A DNA stretch of 64,000 bases from assembly GCA_963663665.2 (NCBI GenBank), contig CAXXKP010000001.1, positions 62,001 through 126,000 on the forward strand. Reading direction: 5' to 3'. How positions within the stretch are numbered: the first letter of the stretch is position 1; each line of letters begins with the position of its first letter. Of the stretch, positions 25,962-35,509 are shown piece by piece. Origin of the DNA: SABI01 sp963663665. GTDB lineage: Bacteria > Spirochaetota > Spirochaetia > Sphaerochaetales > Sphaerochaetaceae. A program made the translations under genes and the position numbers. A model generated the notes under the pieces. The model saw only the letters and a list, made by a program, of their open reading frames with translations. It was not told the DNA's origin and searched no databases.

Positions 25962-27713
25962 ATGACTATGCGCCTAAGAAAGCACCAATTCAAAATTCCT
26001 TTTGCATCACTCTTTTCAAGACTTCTCTTTAATTTTCTCATAGTGATGCTAATTCCTATAATCGTCCTCATTATTACCTATCTGACCCTTGGAACAAATG
26101 CCTTACAAACAACGCTCAAACAACAAAGTGAGAATAATATTCTTTTAGCATCTCAAAGAATGCAGTCCCTCATTGAGGAGTATCGTCATAAAACATACCT
26201 CATTAGCACAGATGAAGAAATTGAGAGCGTCATTGTAAAAAAGAAAGAACAAAGTGGACTTCTATTTGAGAAATTATTTTCTATTATGAGTGGTGATACA
26301 TACCTGGCTACGGCAAGTATCATTTCAAAGGATGGAAAGGTAAGACTCTCTACCCACCTTTTTCCAAATCAATATGATGTGAGGTATTTTAGCAACGACA
26401 CAACTCCTTTTTTTGAGGTAAATAGGTTGAGTGAAAAAAATGCCTCTATTATTACTACTCAATACCGTTATCTTACCCAGACGAACTCTCTTATTCTCCT
26501 TAATATCTTGAGAGCAATACGAGACGAGAACAATGAAATCACAGGATATGTGGCCCTTGATATCCATCAAGAAGCCTTTGAAGAAGTAACAAAGGGTCTT
26601 GGCTTCTCAGACCTCTTATTAATCGATAGTGATAATTTCCGTGTGAGTTCTTTATTCTCTGTTGAGAAAAATGGGGACTTCTCTCTTTTTCCACATCTCT
26701 CTAATCTTACATTCCCACTACAAAGTGACTCATATATATCAAAAGGAACTATTGTAAGTGTTCAGAATATTAAAAATACGAATCTCTATATTGCCGGTAT
26801 TACTGAGACTCGCTGGTATGAACAGGCTCTTGATCAATTTGGTCTTATTATTCTACTCGTCATCTCAATTGGTACAATGATCGCATTGTCTATTGCTCTG
26901 TTTATTTCTCGAAGTATTGGAGGTCCCATCGATCGTCTTGCAGATAGAATGAAAAAGGTTGAAGGAGGAGATTTATCTCCATACCCTCCTCAATCATCTA
27001 TAGAAGAATTCCACTTTCTTGAGTCCTCTTTCAACGAAATGGTTGAACAAATATCTACGCTACTAATTCTTACAAGAGAAGAGGAAGCAAAGATGAGAGA
27101 GGCAGAAAGAAAAGCTTTGGAAGCCCAGATTAATCCTCACTTTCTTTACAATACCCTTAATGTTATTACGTCCTTAGCAAAAATGAATAAGCAAGAAAAG
27201 ATTCAACAAATCAGCGTAAAGCTTGGGAAGTTATTAAGAAATGCTATTGACAACAGGGACGCTGAGGTAACTCTGAAGGAGAGCTTCTCTCTTGTAGAGA
27301 GTTATCTTACTATTCAGCATATTCGATATGGCGAGAAACTGAAGGTATCACTTTTTCTAGATCCTTCTATTGAAGAGATAAAGACACCTAAACTAATTAT
27401 TCAGCCTCTCATCGAAAATGCAATCATCCATGGGCTTGAAGAAAAAATGGGAGATTGGATCATTGATGTTCATGCAAGCAAAGCTGGTAATAATATTATA
27501 ATCAGAGTAAGCGATAATGGTGTTGGCTTTGATACAACCAATCTCGATGAAATCGTGGATCAAGATAGTAGCCATGTAGGAATTCATAATATTAAAAGAA
27601 GATTATTTTTACGGTATAAAGAAAACGCTTCTTTCTCGATTCATTCCTCAAAAGATGAAGGAACAGAGATAACTATGATACTATATGATATAAACAGTAA
27701 GGATGAGATATGA
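25962..27713 (+). CDS. Sensor histidine kinase, YesM/LytS type
   Basis: A 583-residue membrane sensor kinase. Transmembrane helix 1 (about residues 17-38) and helix 2 (about 285-306) bracket an extracytoplasmic sensing domain of about 245 residues, probably double-Cache. A HAMP domain follows (about 307-360), then the His_kinase domain with EAQINPHFLYNTLN (phospho-acceptor His393) and an HATPase with IENAIIHGL and DNGVGFD. This kinase type usually senses sugars or their binding proteins and works with an AraC-type response regulator, which is the next gene (4-nt overlap). The sugar ABC transporter at 30.7-33.9 kb is a plausible target. Confidence 0.92.
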   Translation: MTMRLRKHQFKIPFASLFSRLLFNFLIVMLIPIIVLIITYLTLGTNALQTTLKQQSENNILLASQRMQSLIEEYRHKTYLISTDEEIESVIVKKKEQSGLLFEKLFSIMSGDTYLATASIISKDGKVRLSTHLFPNQYDVRYFSNDTTPFFEVNRLSEKNASIITTQYRYLTQTNSLILLNILRAIRDENNEITGYVALDIHQEAFEEVTKGLGFSDLLLIDSDNFRVSSLFSVEKNGDFSLFPHLSNLTFPLQSDSYISKGTIVSVQNIKNTNLYIAGITETRWYEQALDQFGLIILLVISIGTMIALSIALFISRSIGGPIDRLADRMKKVEGGDLSPYPPQSSIEEFHFLESSFNEMVEQISTLLILTREEEAKMREAERKALEAQINPHFLYNTLNVITSLAKMNKQEKIQQISVKLGKLLRNAIDNRDAEVTLKESFSLVESYLTIQHIRYGEKLKVSLFLDPSIEEIKTPKLIIQPLIENAIIHGLEEKMGDWIIDVHASKAGNNIIIRVSDNGVGFDTTNLDEIVDQDSSHVGIHNIKRRLFLRYKENASFSIHSSKDEGTEITMILYDINSKDEI

Positions 27714-28471
27714 AATATAGCGTTGTGATTGTAGAAGATGAGGAGATTGTAAGAGAAGAGCTTTCAACAAACCCCCTATTTGCTCAACTTGGTGTTACCG
27801 TTATCGGTTCAGCTGAAAATGGCATAGATGGTGAAGCACTCATAAAAGAGAAGAACCCCGATATCATCATCACAGATATTCGTTTACCAGGTCAAGATGG
27901 TCTTTCTATGTTAGAGAAAACTGACCCAACTCATGCCATTATATTAAGTGGGCATAGTGATTTTTCGTATATGAGGCAGGCAATCCAATTAAAAGTATCT
28001 GATTACATAAAAAAGCCTATAGATGATGATGAATTAATTACTTCATTGAAAAAGTTGATTGCGGTCTTAGATCAAGAGGAAAAAGAGATGGCAGATTTAG
28101 GTTCCTCATCTCTTCCTACTTTTATCATTCCTCTTCCTATTCATGTTAAAAACCACCTTGTGGATCATGCTATCAAGTACATTGAAGAAAACTATAGTAA
28201 GAGCGTTGGATTGCAAGAAGCTGCCGCAACCCTTGGAGTAAGTGAAGGACACCTCTCTCGATTATTTAAAGAAATGACTGAAATAAACTTTTTAGGATAT
28301 CTTAATGCCTACAGGATTAACAAATCAATTAATCTACTAGAGAACCCTCGCCTTAATATAACAAGTGTCTGTTCTCTTTGTGGATTTCCCACTCCCGGGT
28401 ATTTCACAAAGCTATTTAGAAGATTTTATTCAATGACTCCTTCTCAATTTAGAGATTTACTCGAAGTGTAA
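27710..28471 (+). CDS. Response regulator with AraC-type DNA-binding domain (YesN type)
   Basis: A 253-residue transcription factor. The receiver domain (about 1-120) has the acidic pair ED-E near the start, phospho-acceptor Asp56 in IIITDIRLPGQDG and the Lys in DYIKKPID. Two helix-turn-helix units of an AraC/XylS domain occupy about 150-253 (LQEAAATLGVSEGHLSRLFKEMT and ITSVCSLCGFPTPGYFTKLFRRFYSMTPSQFR). Its cognate kinase overlaps it upstream by 4 nt. The stop codon is directly next to that of the convergent diguanylate cyclase gene. Confidence 0.93.
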   Translation: MKYSVVIVEDEEIVREELSTNPLFAQLGVTVIGSAENGIDGEALIKEKNPDIIITDIRLPGQDGLSMLEKTDPTHAIILSGHSDFSYMRQAIQLKVSDYIKKPIDDDELITSLKKLIAVLDQEEKEMADLGSSSLPTFIIPLPIHVKNHLVDHAIKYIEENYSKSVGLQEAAATLGVSEGHLSRLFKEMTEINFLGYLNAYRINKSINLLENPRLNITSVCSLCGFPTPGYFTKLFRRFYSMTPSQFRDLLEV

Positions 28472-30091
28472 CTAATGAGGTAGATTGGGATCACGACGAT
28501 AATCCTTTTTTTTTATTTTAACCTCATACATGGCACTATCACTATAGGAGACTAAATCATTAATATGGGTTCCGTCAGTGGGATACGTAGCAATTCCTAT
28601 ACTTGAATCAATTGTAAGAGATAACTGTCCAAATGGAATCGGCTCTTGTATTGCCTGATGAATCCGGGAGGCAACTTCTGGTGGAACAGTATCGTCTAAT
28701 ACAATCGGAAGTATTACAAGGAACTCATCTCCACCAAGCCGTACTATGATATCATCCGAGCGAAGTACCTCTTTAATTCTTTCAGCCGTTGCAACAAGCA
28801 CCGCATCCCCAGCTTTATGCCCATAGGTATCATTTACACTTTTAAATTTATCAAGATCAATGAAGAGAAGAGCAACTTTCACTTTTCTTTTCTTAGCTTT
28901 TAAAATAACTTCATTTAATAATTTTAACCCCCAACCTCGAGTAAAACATCTCGTGAGCTGGTCAAAGTGAGCCAAATTTTTTAAAAATCTGTCTTTAGAA
29001 ATCTTTTGATACAAAAAAACTGCAAACAACATTGCCGTTGCAAGAGCCAAAAACAATATCAATACTGCACCTACTTCAGAAAAAGCTCTCATTTCATGTA
29101 AACGTTGATCAATCATCGTATGGGGAATATGGGTAATAATGATCCAGAATCGATTATTAATAGGATCTTCAATGGTATTATCTTCTATACTTGTACTCCA
29201 AGTACCTTTAAACGGGTAAATTCTTGTAAAAGTAAATAGCCCTTCATCATTTTCATACCAACCGATCTCTTTCGCTTTAGGTTGTTGATATATTACAGGA
29301 TTCAATAGATTTCGATTATTCTGACCTCCATCTGAAAACATAAAACCAAACTCTTTATCTCTGTCTTCTTCGTGAATCAAAAAATATCCTTCTTGATTTA
29401 CAAGTGAGAGATTCGCTTCATATTCTCTATAGACTGTCTCAATGATAGATAGGAGATCCTTTGCAAGATAATTCAAGATAACAATACCACGATGATTCCC
29501 TTTTGAATCAAGAACAGGGGTAGCAAGGCGTATCATTGGTTTATATGGAATCTCAATCTCCCCCTGCTCAACATTCAAGTCGAGTGGAGAGATATAAATT
29601 TGACCGCTTTCTAACGTATACGAATTTTGAAAGTAATACCTATCCTGTTTATTTTGAAGGTCTTGAGAGGGAATTAAGATGCCTTTATTGCCAACAAGAT
29701 TGACCCTTACTTTCTCCATTCCTTGTTCATCAATATAGCGAATCTGATCAAAAGAAGAGGAATTATTAGCAATATTGAGATAGAAATACGCTATTTCATC
29801 TATCGTACCGGTTTGGATTTGACGAGTAGTAAAATCTTTATAAATGAGGAGTTCCCTGGCCATTGCTGCGATATTTTTTTCTACTGCAAGAGTTGTAATC
29901 TCTAAATAGGCACTCTCTTGTTTAACGAGTTCCTCTATAAGCCGATCCTCACGAACTCTTTGCACTTCTCGATAGACTGAAATAAGTGAAATTGAAACAA
30001 TAAAAATAATAGGAATTACTATTTTCATTAGGCCAAAAAGATTCTGTAGAAACGTTCTATTCTTGTTGCTTTCACCATGTTGCCATTTCAT
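28472..30091 (-). CDS. Membrane-bound diguanylate cyclase with extracytoplasmic sensor domain
   Basis: A 539-residue protein: transmembrane helix at about 22-42, a periplasmic Cache-like sensor of about 290 residues, a second helix at about 335-358, and a C-terminal GGDEF domain. GGDEF is at residue 453 and is preceded by RSDD five residues earlier, a complete product-inhibition I-site (RxxD). It should make cyclic di-GMP in response to an external ligand. No EAL or HD-GYP partner is nearby. The start codon at 30091 has no Shine-Dalgarno sequence but a -10 box 6 nt upstream. Confidence 0.92.
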   Translation of the reverse strand: MKWQHGESNKNRTFLQNLFGLMKIVIPIIFIVSISLISVYREVQRVREDRLIEELVKQESAYLEITTLAVEKNIAAMARELLIYKDFTTRQIQTGTIDEIAYFYLNIANNSSSFDQIRYIDEQGMEKVRVNLVGNKGILIPSQDLQNKQDRYYFQNSYTLESGQIYISPLDLNVEQGEIEIPYKPMIRLATPVLDSKGNHRGIVILNYLAKDLLSIIETVYREYEANLSLVNQEGYFLIHEEDRDKEFGFMFSDGGQNNRNLLNPVIYQQPKAKEIGWYENDEGLFTFTRIYPFKGTWSTSIEDNTIEDPINNRFWIIITHIPHTMIDQRLHEMRAFSEVGAVLILFLALATAMLFAVFLYQKISKDRFLKNLAHFDQLTRCFTRGWGLKLLNEVILKAKKRKVKVALLFIDLDKFKSVNDTYGHKAGDAVLVATAERIKEVLRSDDIIVRLGGDEFLVILPIVLDDTVPPEVASRIHQAIQEPIPFGQLSLTIDSSIGIATYPTDGTHINDLVSYSDSAMYEVKIKKKDYRRDPNLPH

Positions 30092-30097
30092 AGTATT

Positions 30098-30126
30098 ACT
30101 ATAGGATGGCTCACAAAATTTGTCTA
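30098..30126 (-). promoter_or_regulatory. Promoter of the diguanylate cyclase gene, probably leaderless
   Basis: On the minus strand TAGACA (30121-30126), a 17-nt spacer and TATAGT (30098-30103) end 6 nt before the ATG at 30091. Transcription would begin at or very near the start codon, and no ribosome binding site is present. Confidence 0.55.
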
Positions 30127-30140
30127 TGATTGAGGAGGCC

Positions 30141-30743
30141 TTATATTCCTAATTTCCCTAGTAGATTATTAAGCTTATCTATCGCCTTTAAAGAAAGATC
30201 ATCTTTATACCAGATGCTTGTAATACCTAAAGCTTGGCTTGAGTTTATATTTTCCTCTAGATCATCAATAAAGAAGGAATATTTGGTATCGAACTCAGTC
30301 TCATCCAAAATAAATTCAAAAAATTGTTTAGCTGGCTTGCAGAGTCCCATCTCATGAGAAACAAAACAGTGATCAAATAGACGGAGGACTCCCATCTCTT
30401 TGACAATCTCATAGTGGTCTTTATAGGTATTAGAAGCACAAACAACGGTATGCCCCTTTGATTTGATTCTCTGTATTGCTTCTAGCACCTCTTCATTAAC
30501 AGATGGAGAAAAGAATTGGGAAAGAGAATCTGCTGCGATCTGTACATTGAATTGACGAGAAGCATGACTAAAATAAAGAGCTGCATCAATTGTCCCATCC
30601 ATCAAGGGATATACATAATGAGCATAATCTTGCTCAAATTCTTTCGTATCAAGATGGTAATAATTGGCAATTTTATCTGTAGTCTCAATGTTCGATAATA
30701 CAACATTCCCTAAGTCGAACATAAAGAGATATCTATCTTCCAT
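30141..30743 (-). CDS. HAD-superfamily (subfamily IA, YihX-like) phosphatase
   Basis: A 200-residue HAD hydrolase. Motif I is MFDLGNVV, with the nucleophile Asp9 and Gly in place of the second Asp, as in the YihX/glucose-1-phosphatase group. Motif II Thr/Ser is in VVCASNTYKD, the motif III Lys in CKPAKQFFEF, and motif IV in SFFIDDLEENI. It is the last gene of a sugar ABC transporter operon (6 nt after the permease), so it may dephosphorylate a sugar phosphate derived from the imported sugar. The exact substrate is unknown. Confidence 0.85.
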   Translation of the reverse strand: MEDRYLFMFDLGNVVLSNIETTDKIANYYHLDTKEFEQDYAHYVYPLMDGTIDAALYFSHASRQFNVQIAADSLSQFFSPSVNEEVLEAIQRIKSKGHTVVCASNTYKDHYEIVKEMGVLRLFDHCFVSHEMGLCKPAKQFFEFILDETEFDTKYSFFIDDLEENINSSQALGITSIWYKDDLSLKAIDKLNNLLGKLGI

Positions 30744-30749
30744 TTTCTT

Positions 30750-31604
30750 TTATCCTTTTCTAGACTCATACACAGCAGAGCCACCAATAAAGTATTTAGA
30801 TAAGAAACCAAACAGGAGGAACATTGGAATAGATGCTAGTACTGCAACTGCCATCATCGCACCTTCATCAGTTAATTTCTCCTCAGCAAATTTAGAAATA
30901 TAGAGAGGTACTGTTTTCATCTTCTCAGATTGGGTGACGAGTAAAGGCCATAGGAGATTATCCCATTGCCCTCTAAAGGAAAGAATAGAGAGAGTAGCAA
31001 TCACAGGAGCACAGTTTGGAAATACTATGCTCCAGAAAATCTTAAATTCACCCATTCCATCAACTCTAGCCGCATCTAAGTACTCACTTGGAAATGTGGT
31101 GAGGTATTGCCTCATCTGGAAAACTCCAAAGGCACTCACGAGAAAAGGAATGATTAACCCAGCATACGAGTCCTGCATTTTCAAACTTGTTGCTACCATA
31201 TACAGCGGTATCATGATTGCTTCAAAGGGAATCATCATTGTTGCCATAATCATCATAAAAATAAGAGTACGACCTTTGAAGTTAAACTTTGCAATCCCAT
31301 ACCCAGTTATAGATGCTATAAGAACAGTTGTAACAGCTACTGTGATACTCACTATTAGGGAATTAAGGAGATTTCGAGCAAACATCCACTGCCCATCATT
31401 CCCTTTGATAGCTTTCAGATAATTTTCTACATGAAATCCTTCAGGTATCCACGAATATGGCATCCTGAGAATTTGGGTTCTTGTCATAAAGGAGCTTGTA
31501 ACCATAAACACAAGCGGTGCTACAGTAAAAATAAGAACAAATATAAGAATTGCCCATAGGAGGATACTTGTCCAGTTGAGAGTCGCTTTTTCTTGAATCA
31601 TCAT
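30750..31604 (-). CDS. Carbohydrate ABC transporter permease (MalG/UgpE type)
   Basis: A 284-residue inner-membrane protein with six hydrophobic segments and the ABC permease loop EYLDAARVDGMGEFKIFWSIVFPNCAPVIATL (the EAA motif contacting the ATPase). It pairs with the upstream permease and the family-1 binding protein. It follows that permease by 12 nt. No ATPase gene is in the operon; such systems often share one MsmX-like ATPase encoded elsewhere. Confidence 0.94.
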   Translation of the reverse strand: MMIQEKATLNWTSILLWAILIFVLIFTVAPLVFMVTSSFMTRTQILRMPYSWIPEGFHVENYLKAIKGNDGQWMFARNLLNSLIVSITVAVTTVLIASITGYGIAKFNFKGRTLIFMMIMATMMIPFEAIMIPLYMVATSLKMQDSYAGLIIPFLVSAFGVFQMRQYLTTFPSEYLDAARVDGMGEFKIFWSIVFPNCAPVIATLSILSFRGQWDNLLWPLLVTQSEKMKTVPLYISKFAEEKLTDEGAMMAVAVLASIPMFLLFGFLSKYFIGGSAVYESRKG

Positions 31605-31616
31605 CTAGGCTACCTC

Positions 31617-32528
31617 CTAATATTCGACTTCGTCGCTTTTAGAAAAGCGAAATTGTAACCAAGTGAGACTTAGCATAATGAGGAAAAGAATAATACTCAT
31701 TGCGCTTGCTCGCCCGATTCGTTGGTATCTGATTCCTGTTGTGTAAATATTTAAAGTGATTACATCAATTGGAGCTCTCGGAGCTCCGCCTTGGACAAAG
31801 AGATACTGAGTACTGAAAGTTTTTAAACATTGTAACATTGCCATGATTGAAACTAACACTACGGTTGGTTTTAATAATGGTAAGGTAATTCTCCAAAAAG
31901 TTTGCCATCTCGAGGCTCCATCAATTGTTGCAGCTTCATACATAGCTGGTGGAATTGAGGCGAGTCCTGTTATAAAGAGTATAACAAAATACCCAATATA
32001 CTTCCAAAAATAAACAATCATCGTAGAAAGTTGAACCATTGTCCTATCAGCAAGCCACTTCTGGTCTACTCCACTCTGAAAGGTAAGGAAATTCACCACT
32101 TGATTCCCAAGTCCTCGGGGATCAAAGATTAAAAGCCAAATAGTTGCAGCAACAACTGATGAAATAACTGCAGGAGTATAGAAGGCAACTTGAAAAAAAC
32201 CTTTTGATTTCTTTGAATTAAGAATGGATAGAAAAGTTGCGATAATAAGGGAAAATACCACAATAGGAATAAAAGTTCCTAGTGTAAAAACAAATGTAGC
32301 TCTCATCGAATTCAGAAAATCCGGAGAGGTAAATAAATATCGATAATTTTCTAATTTAATAAAATTAGGTGGTGCGAGTGACAAAACTTTCTTATCGAAG
32401 AAACTTGTCCACAGTGCGGTTAGAATAGGATAAAAACTAAATAGAGAGAAGAATAGAATTGCAGGAACTGTAAAAGCAAATCCCCAACGAGCCTCTTTTT
32501 TCTCTATACCAATATACGTATGCTTCAT
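31617..32528 (-). CDS. Carbohydrate ABC transporter permease (MalF/UgpA type)
   Basis: A 303-residue permease with six predicted membrane helices and the EAA loop MYEAATIDGASRWQTFWRITLPLLKPTVVL. It forms the heterodimeric channel with the next gene product. A 13-bp hairpin lies in the 75-nt gap between it and the binding-protein gene, which likely lowers its expression relative to that gene. Confidence 0.94.
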   Translation of the reverse strand: MKHTYIGIEKKEARWGFAFTVPAILFFSLFSFYPILTALWTSFFDKKVLSLAPPNFIKLENYRYLFTSPDFLNSMRATFVFTLGTFIPIVVFSLIIATFLSILNSKKSKGFFQVAFYTPAVISSVVAATIWLLIFDPRGLGNQVVNFLTFQSGVDQKWLADRTMVQLSTMIVYFWKYIGYFVILFITGLASIPPAMYEAATIDGASRWQTFWRITLPLLKPTVVLVSIMAMLQCLKTFSTQYLFVQGGAPRAPIDVITLNIYTTGIRYQRIGRASAMSIILFLIMLSLTWLQFRFSKSDEVEY

Positions 32529-32552
32529 ACACTTTCCCTATAAGTAAGTTGT

Positions 32553-32583
32553 GTAAGAGACTGAAACAGGTTCAGTCTCTTAC
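32553..32583 (-). promoter_or_regulatory. 13-bp intercistronic hairpin after the sugar-binding-protein gene
   Basis: GTAAGAGACTGAA (32553-32565) and TTCAGTCTCTTAC (32571-32583) are perfect complements with a 5-nt loop. No U-run follows on the minus strand, so it is more likely a 3' stabiliser or partial attenuator for the binding-protein message than a full terminator. Confidence 0.7.
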
Positions 32584-32603
32584 TTCAATTCATAATCTAA
32601 GCC

Positions 32604-33899
32604 TTATCGGCTTTCATCGAGCAATTCTTGTGCAGCACGTTTGAGTGTTGAATATGCTTTCTGTGGTGTTTCGCCACTCAGCATAACAGACTCTACAGCA
32701 CTTCTGATGAGAGTTTGGAATTCACTACTTGCAGCTCCATAATATACGATGTGTCCTCTTTCGAAATCTCTTGTAAAGATATCAGAGTAAGGTTGATTCT
32801 TATAGGTGTCGCTATTTAAGAGTGCCTTTGTTGGCTGGATAATATTTACTTCAGTCAAATATTCTTCACCATGGCTAAGCATATAAGAGATAAATTCCCA
32901 AGCAGCCTTTTGATTAGCTTTGCTACTTTGGGCATTAACCATGTAGTAGTGACCATAATATGAAGCTGCTACATCTTTTTTAGCATCTTTGAAGACTGGG
33001 AATGGAACAACCATCCACTCTCCGCTATCGTAGAAAGGTTCATTCTCTGCTTTGATTCGTCCAACTTGGTAAAGACCTGTATGAGCCATTGCAATATCAT
33101 TGTTATCCAAGTTGAAAAGTTTTCGAGCACTCTTATAGGTAGGTGAACCAAGATTTCTTCCACTTGGACCCCATTGTTGCATATAGGTTAGGAATTTAAT
33201 CCATGCCTCTTCTCCAACGATTGCAGTGGTTCCATCATCACTTATAAGTTGTCCACCAAGTTGCTCTACCATAGGAAGCATTGCTACCAAATAGTAAGGA
33301 TAACGGAAATCAAATCCACGTCGAATTAAGATATCTCCATCTCGAATCACTAATTTCTCAGAAATATCAGCCATCTCTTCCCATGTCTTTGGATAATCTT
33401 TTTCTGGATCAAGTCCAGCTTCTCTAAAGACCTTCTTATTAAGGAAAATACTCCAGTTAGTGAGCTCAAGAGGAAGACCATAGATATTACCATCTAAAGT
33501 GACTGGATCTAACATCCCTTTTGCATAAAAATCTAATAGCTCTTGTTTTGATCCATACCCTGCGGCTGCATAATCAATAGGAGCAACACGTTGATTTGCA
33601 ATGTACTGGTATTCATCTTCAATTGAGAGATTGAAGATATCTGGACCTGAATTCGCGGCAAACGCTGTTTGAACAAGTTCGATTATTTTCGTTGAAGCTT
33701 GTGTAGTTCTCTCAATTTTGATGTTTGGGTGTGTAGCTTCAAACTCACTAATGTAACGATCTTCAATCCTCGTCCTGTTAGGATCCTCGTGTGTCCAAAA
33801 TTTTAATGTGATTGGACCTGTCTCTTCTTTTACTCCTGTTGCAAACAACGGGGCAAAAAGTAACGAGATAAGTAGTGTGAGAAATAGTACTTTCTTCAT
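32604..33899 (-). CDS. Extracellular solute-binding protein family 1 (sugar ABC transporter)
   Basis: A 431-residue secreted protein. The signal peptide MKKVLFLTLLISLLFAPLFA is followed by TGVKEETG, the spirochaete-style mature start. The body fits family 1 oligosaccharide-binding proteins: ITLKFWTHEDPNRT, FEATHPNIKIE, GPDIFNLSIED, YGLPLELTNWSIFLNKKVFREAGLDPEKDYPKTWEEM. It delivers a sugar to the two permeases downstream. GGAGG lies 7 nt before the start. The YesM/YesN pair nearby may control it. Confidence 0.95.
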   Translation of the reverse strand: MKKVLFLTLLISLLFAPLFATGVKEETGPITLKFWTHEDPNRTRIEDRYISEFEATHPNIKIERTTQASTKIIELVQTAFAANSGPDIFNLSIEDEYQYIANQRVAPIDYAAAGYGSKQELLDFYAKGMLDPVTLDGNIYGLPLELTNWSIFLNKKVFREAGLDPEKDYPKTWEEMADISEKLVIRDGDILIRRGFDFRYPYYLVAMLPMVEQLGGQLISDDGTTAIVGEEAWIKFLTYMQQWGPSGRNLGSPTYKSARKLFNLDNNDIAMAHTGLYQVGRIKAENEPFYDSGEWMVVPFPVFKDAKKDVAASYYGHYYMVNAQSSKANQKAAWEFISYMLSHGEEYLTEVNIIQPTKALLNSDTYKNQPYSDIFTRDFERGHIVYYGAASSEFQTLIRSAVESVMLSGETPQKAYSTLKRAAQELLDESR

Positions 33900-33934
33900 T
33901 TCACTTCCTCCATGAATAGTGTTTTTCTATTCTT

Positions 33935-33964
33935 ATTATCCTATGACATGACAGGGGAGCACAA
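33935..33964 (-). promoter_or_regulatory. Promoter of the sugar ABC transporter operon
   Basis: On the minus strand TTGTGC (33959-33964), an 18-nt spacer and GATAAT (33935-33940) lie about 35 nt before the binding-protein start codon. The -35 box is weak, as expected for an activator-dependent promoter. Confidence 0.45.
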
Positions 33965-34018
33965 TAAAACATATTCATCATTACTTGGAGAAGTTTGTCA
34001 TTTTCAGGAAAAATTCAA

Positions 34019-34402
34019 TTAAGTCTTATTCTTCAACTCTTTATAGTTTAAATAGAATTCTTCGAGTCTCTCTATCGTCTCAGCACTTACCACGTGTTCT
34101 ATTCTGCAGGCATCTATTTCTGAAATATCAGAGGGAACTCCTATTATTTCAGATAAGAATTTGGTGAGAAACGTATGCCGGGCAAGGACCTCGTTACCAC
34201 GAGCTCTCCCTGCATCAGTGAGAGTGATTTTCTTATATGGATTGTGAGTGATATAACCAAGTTTTTGTAAAATTGTCATAGCACGTGTGACACTAGGTTT
34301 ACTTACCGATAAATGCTTTGCAACATCTATCGGTCTAACATCTGTTATACTCTTTTCAAGTACTACTATTGCTTCTAGATAATCCTCACCTGATTCTTTC
34401 AC
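34019..34402 (-). CDS. DtxR/MntR-family metal-dependent transcriptional regulator
   Basis: A 127-residue regulator with an N-terminal winged helix (SGEDYLEAIVVLEKS...IDVAKHLSVSKPSVTRAMTILQKLGYI) and a dimerisation domain carrying metal ligands in HTFLTKFLSEIIGV, DACRIEHVVSAETIERLEEF. It lacks the C-terminal SH3-like domain, so it is of the short MntR type and probably senses Mn or Fe. The start codon is GTG with GAGG upstream. It lies 41 nt downstream of the EIIC-like gene on the same strand, which could be its target or only a neighbour. A ZIP transporter is also encoded in the window, at 45.7 kb. Confidence 0.88.
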   Translation of the reverse strand: MKESGEDYLEAIVVLEKSITDVRPIDVAKHLSVSKPSVTRAMTILQKLGYITHNPYKKITLTDAGRARGNEVLARHTFLTKFLSEIIGVPSDISEIDACRIEHVVSAETIERLEEFYLNYKELKNKT

Positions 34403-34443
34403 TCACTCATCCTCATTTTTGCTCTTTTATATTTCTCAATACC

Positions 34444-35460
34444 TTAATTTATGAGGTAATCGCCATTTTTTATCCACCCTTTTTTTCTCATAAAGGTAGA
34501 TATTAAGAGAGAGAGAAGTGAAGGAAGCATGAAGTGGAGTAAAAGTATTTTCCACCAAGATTCGCTACCCATTACTGCAAGAGTATTAATTTGTCCTACC
34601 AATCCACTTGTTCCCATACCAGCACCAGAAGCATTGTTTTGCATTTTGAATAGAGTAGTAGCAAATGGACCAAGAATCCCTGCAGTGAGTGTAGGAGGAA
34701 TCCAAATACGCCAATTTTTCACAATATTAGGCATTTGTATCATACTAGTTCCGAGACCTTGGCTGATAAGACCACCAACTTTATTCTCTTTGTACCCAGA
34801 AGTAGCAAATCCTATCATTTGACATGCGCACCCAACAGTTGCAGCTCCAGCGGCGAGTCCACTAATTCCTAGAGAGATACAAATTGCGGCACTACTAATA
34901 GGCAGGGTAAGTACCATCCCAACCACAACAGCGACGAGGATTCCCATAGGGATTGGATAAAGCATGGTAAGTTGATTAATAAAAGCTCCAATAGCATTCA
35001 TCATGGCACTTACAATCGGAGAGAGGAAAAATCCGGTAATAGCACCAAAGGCTATGACAAAAATTGGTACTAACAGGATATCTACTTTTGTTTTTCCAGC
35101 TATTCTTTTCCCTACTTCCGCTCCAACTAAAGAAGCAAGTAATGCACCGACAGGCTCTCCTATGACGACTTTAGCAATAACGCCACCATCAAATAAGAAA
35201 GTTCCGGCCCCTATTGCCCCTGTAACTGCAGAAGCGAATATTGCAAGCGGTGGTGCTCCTACTGCTAGAGCAACTCCTACACCTATCGCAGGTCCCATCA
35301 AATTCATTGCAATTTGTCCAAATTGCATGATGAGAGCTGATTGGGCATAAAACCCTATTTGCTTAATAATGAGGCCAATAATCAAACTCGCAAAAAGCCC
35401 TTGGGCCATTCCGTTTAAGATTTTTACAATGTACGTGGATACTTTTTTTTCTTTTGCCAT
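34444..35460 (-). CDS. PTS EIIC-like membrane protein (PTS_EIIC_2 family)
   Basis: A 338-residue integral membrane protein with about nine or ten hydrophobic segments and many Gly-rich helices (GPAIGVGVALAVGAPPLAIF, AGAATVGCACQMIGFATSG). The sequence fits the PTS_EIIC_2 family (a stand-alone EIIC without EIIA or EIIB domains). No other PTS component is close by, so whether it moves sugars by phosphotransfer is doubtful; some members may transport other compounds. AAGGAG lies 6 nt before the start. The 300-nt region upstream has a structured leader. Confidence 0.75.
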   Translation of the reverse strand: MAKEKKVSTYIVKILNGMAQGLFASLIIGLIIKQIGFYAQSALIMQFGQIAMNLMGPAIGVGVALAVGAPPLAIFASAVTGAIGAGTFLFDGGVIAKVVIGEPVGALLASLVGAEVGKRIAGKTKVDILLVPIFVIAFGAITGFFLSPIVSAMMNAIGAFINQLTMLYPIPMGILVAVVVGMVLTLPISSAAICISLGISGLAAGAATVGCACQMIGFATSGYKENKVGGLISQGLGTSMIQMPNIVKNWRIWIPPTLTAGILGPFATTLFKMQNNASGAGMGTSGLVGQINTLAVMGSESWWKILLLHFMLPSLLSLLISTFMRKKGWIKNGDYLIN

Positions 35461-35509
35461 CTCAATCTCCTTATTGATTCAGTTAGGATGAATTGGATGA
35501 CTTCAACGA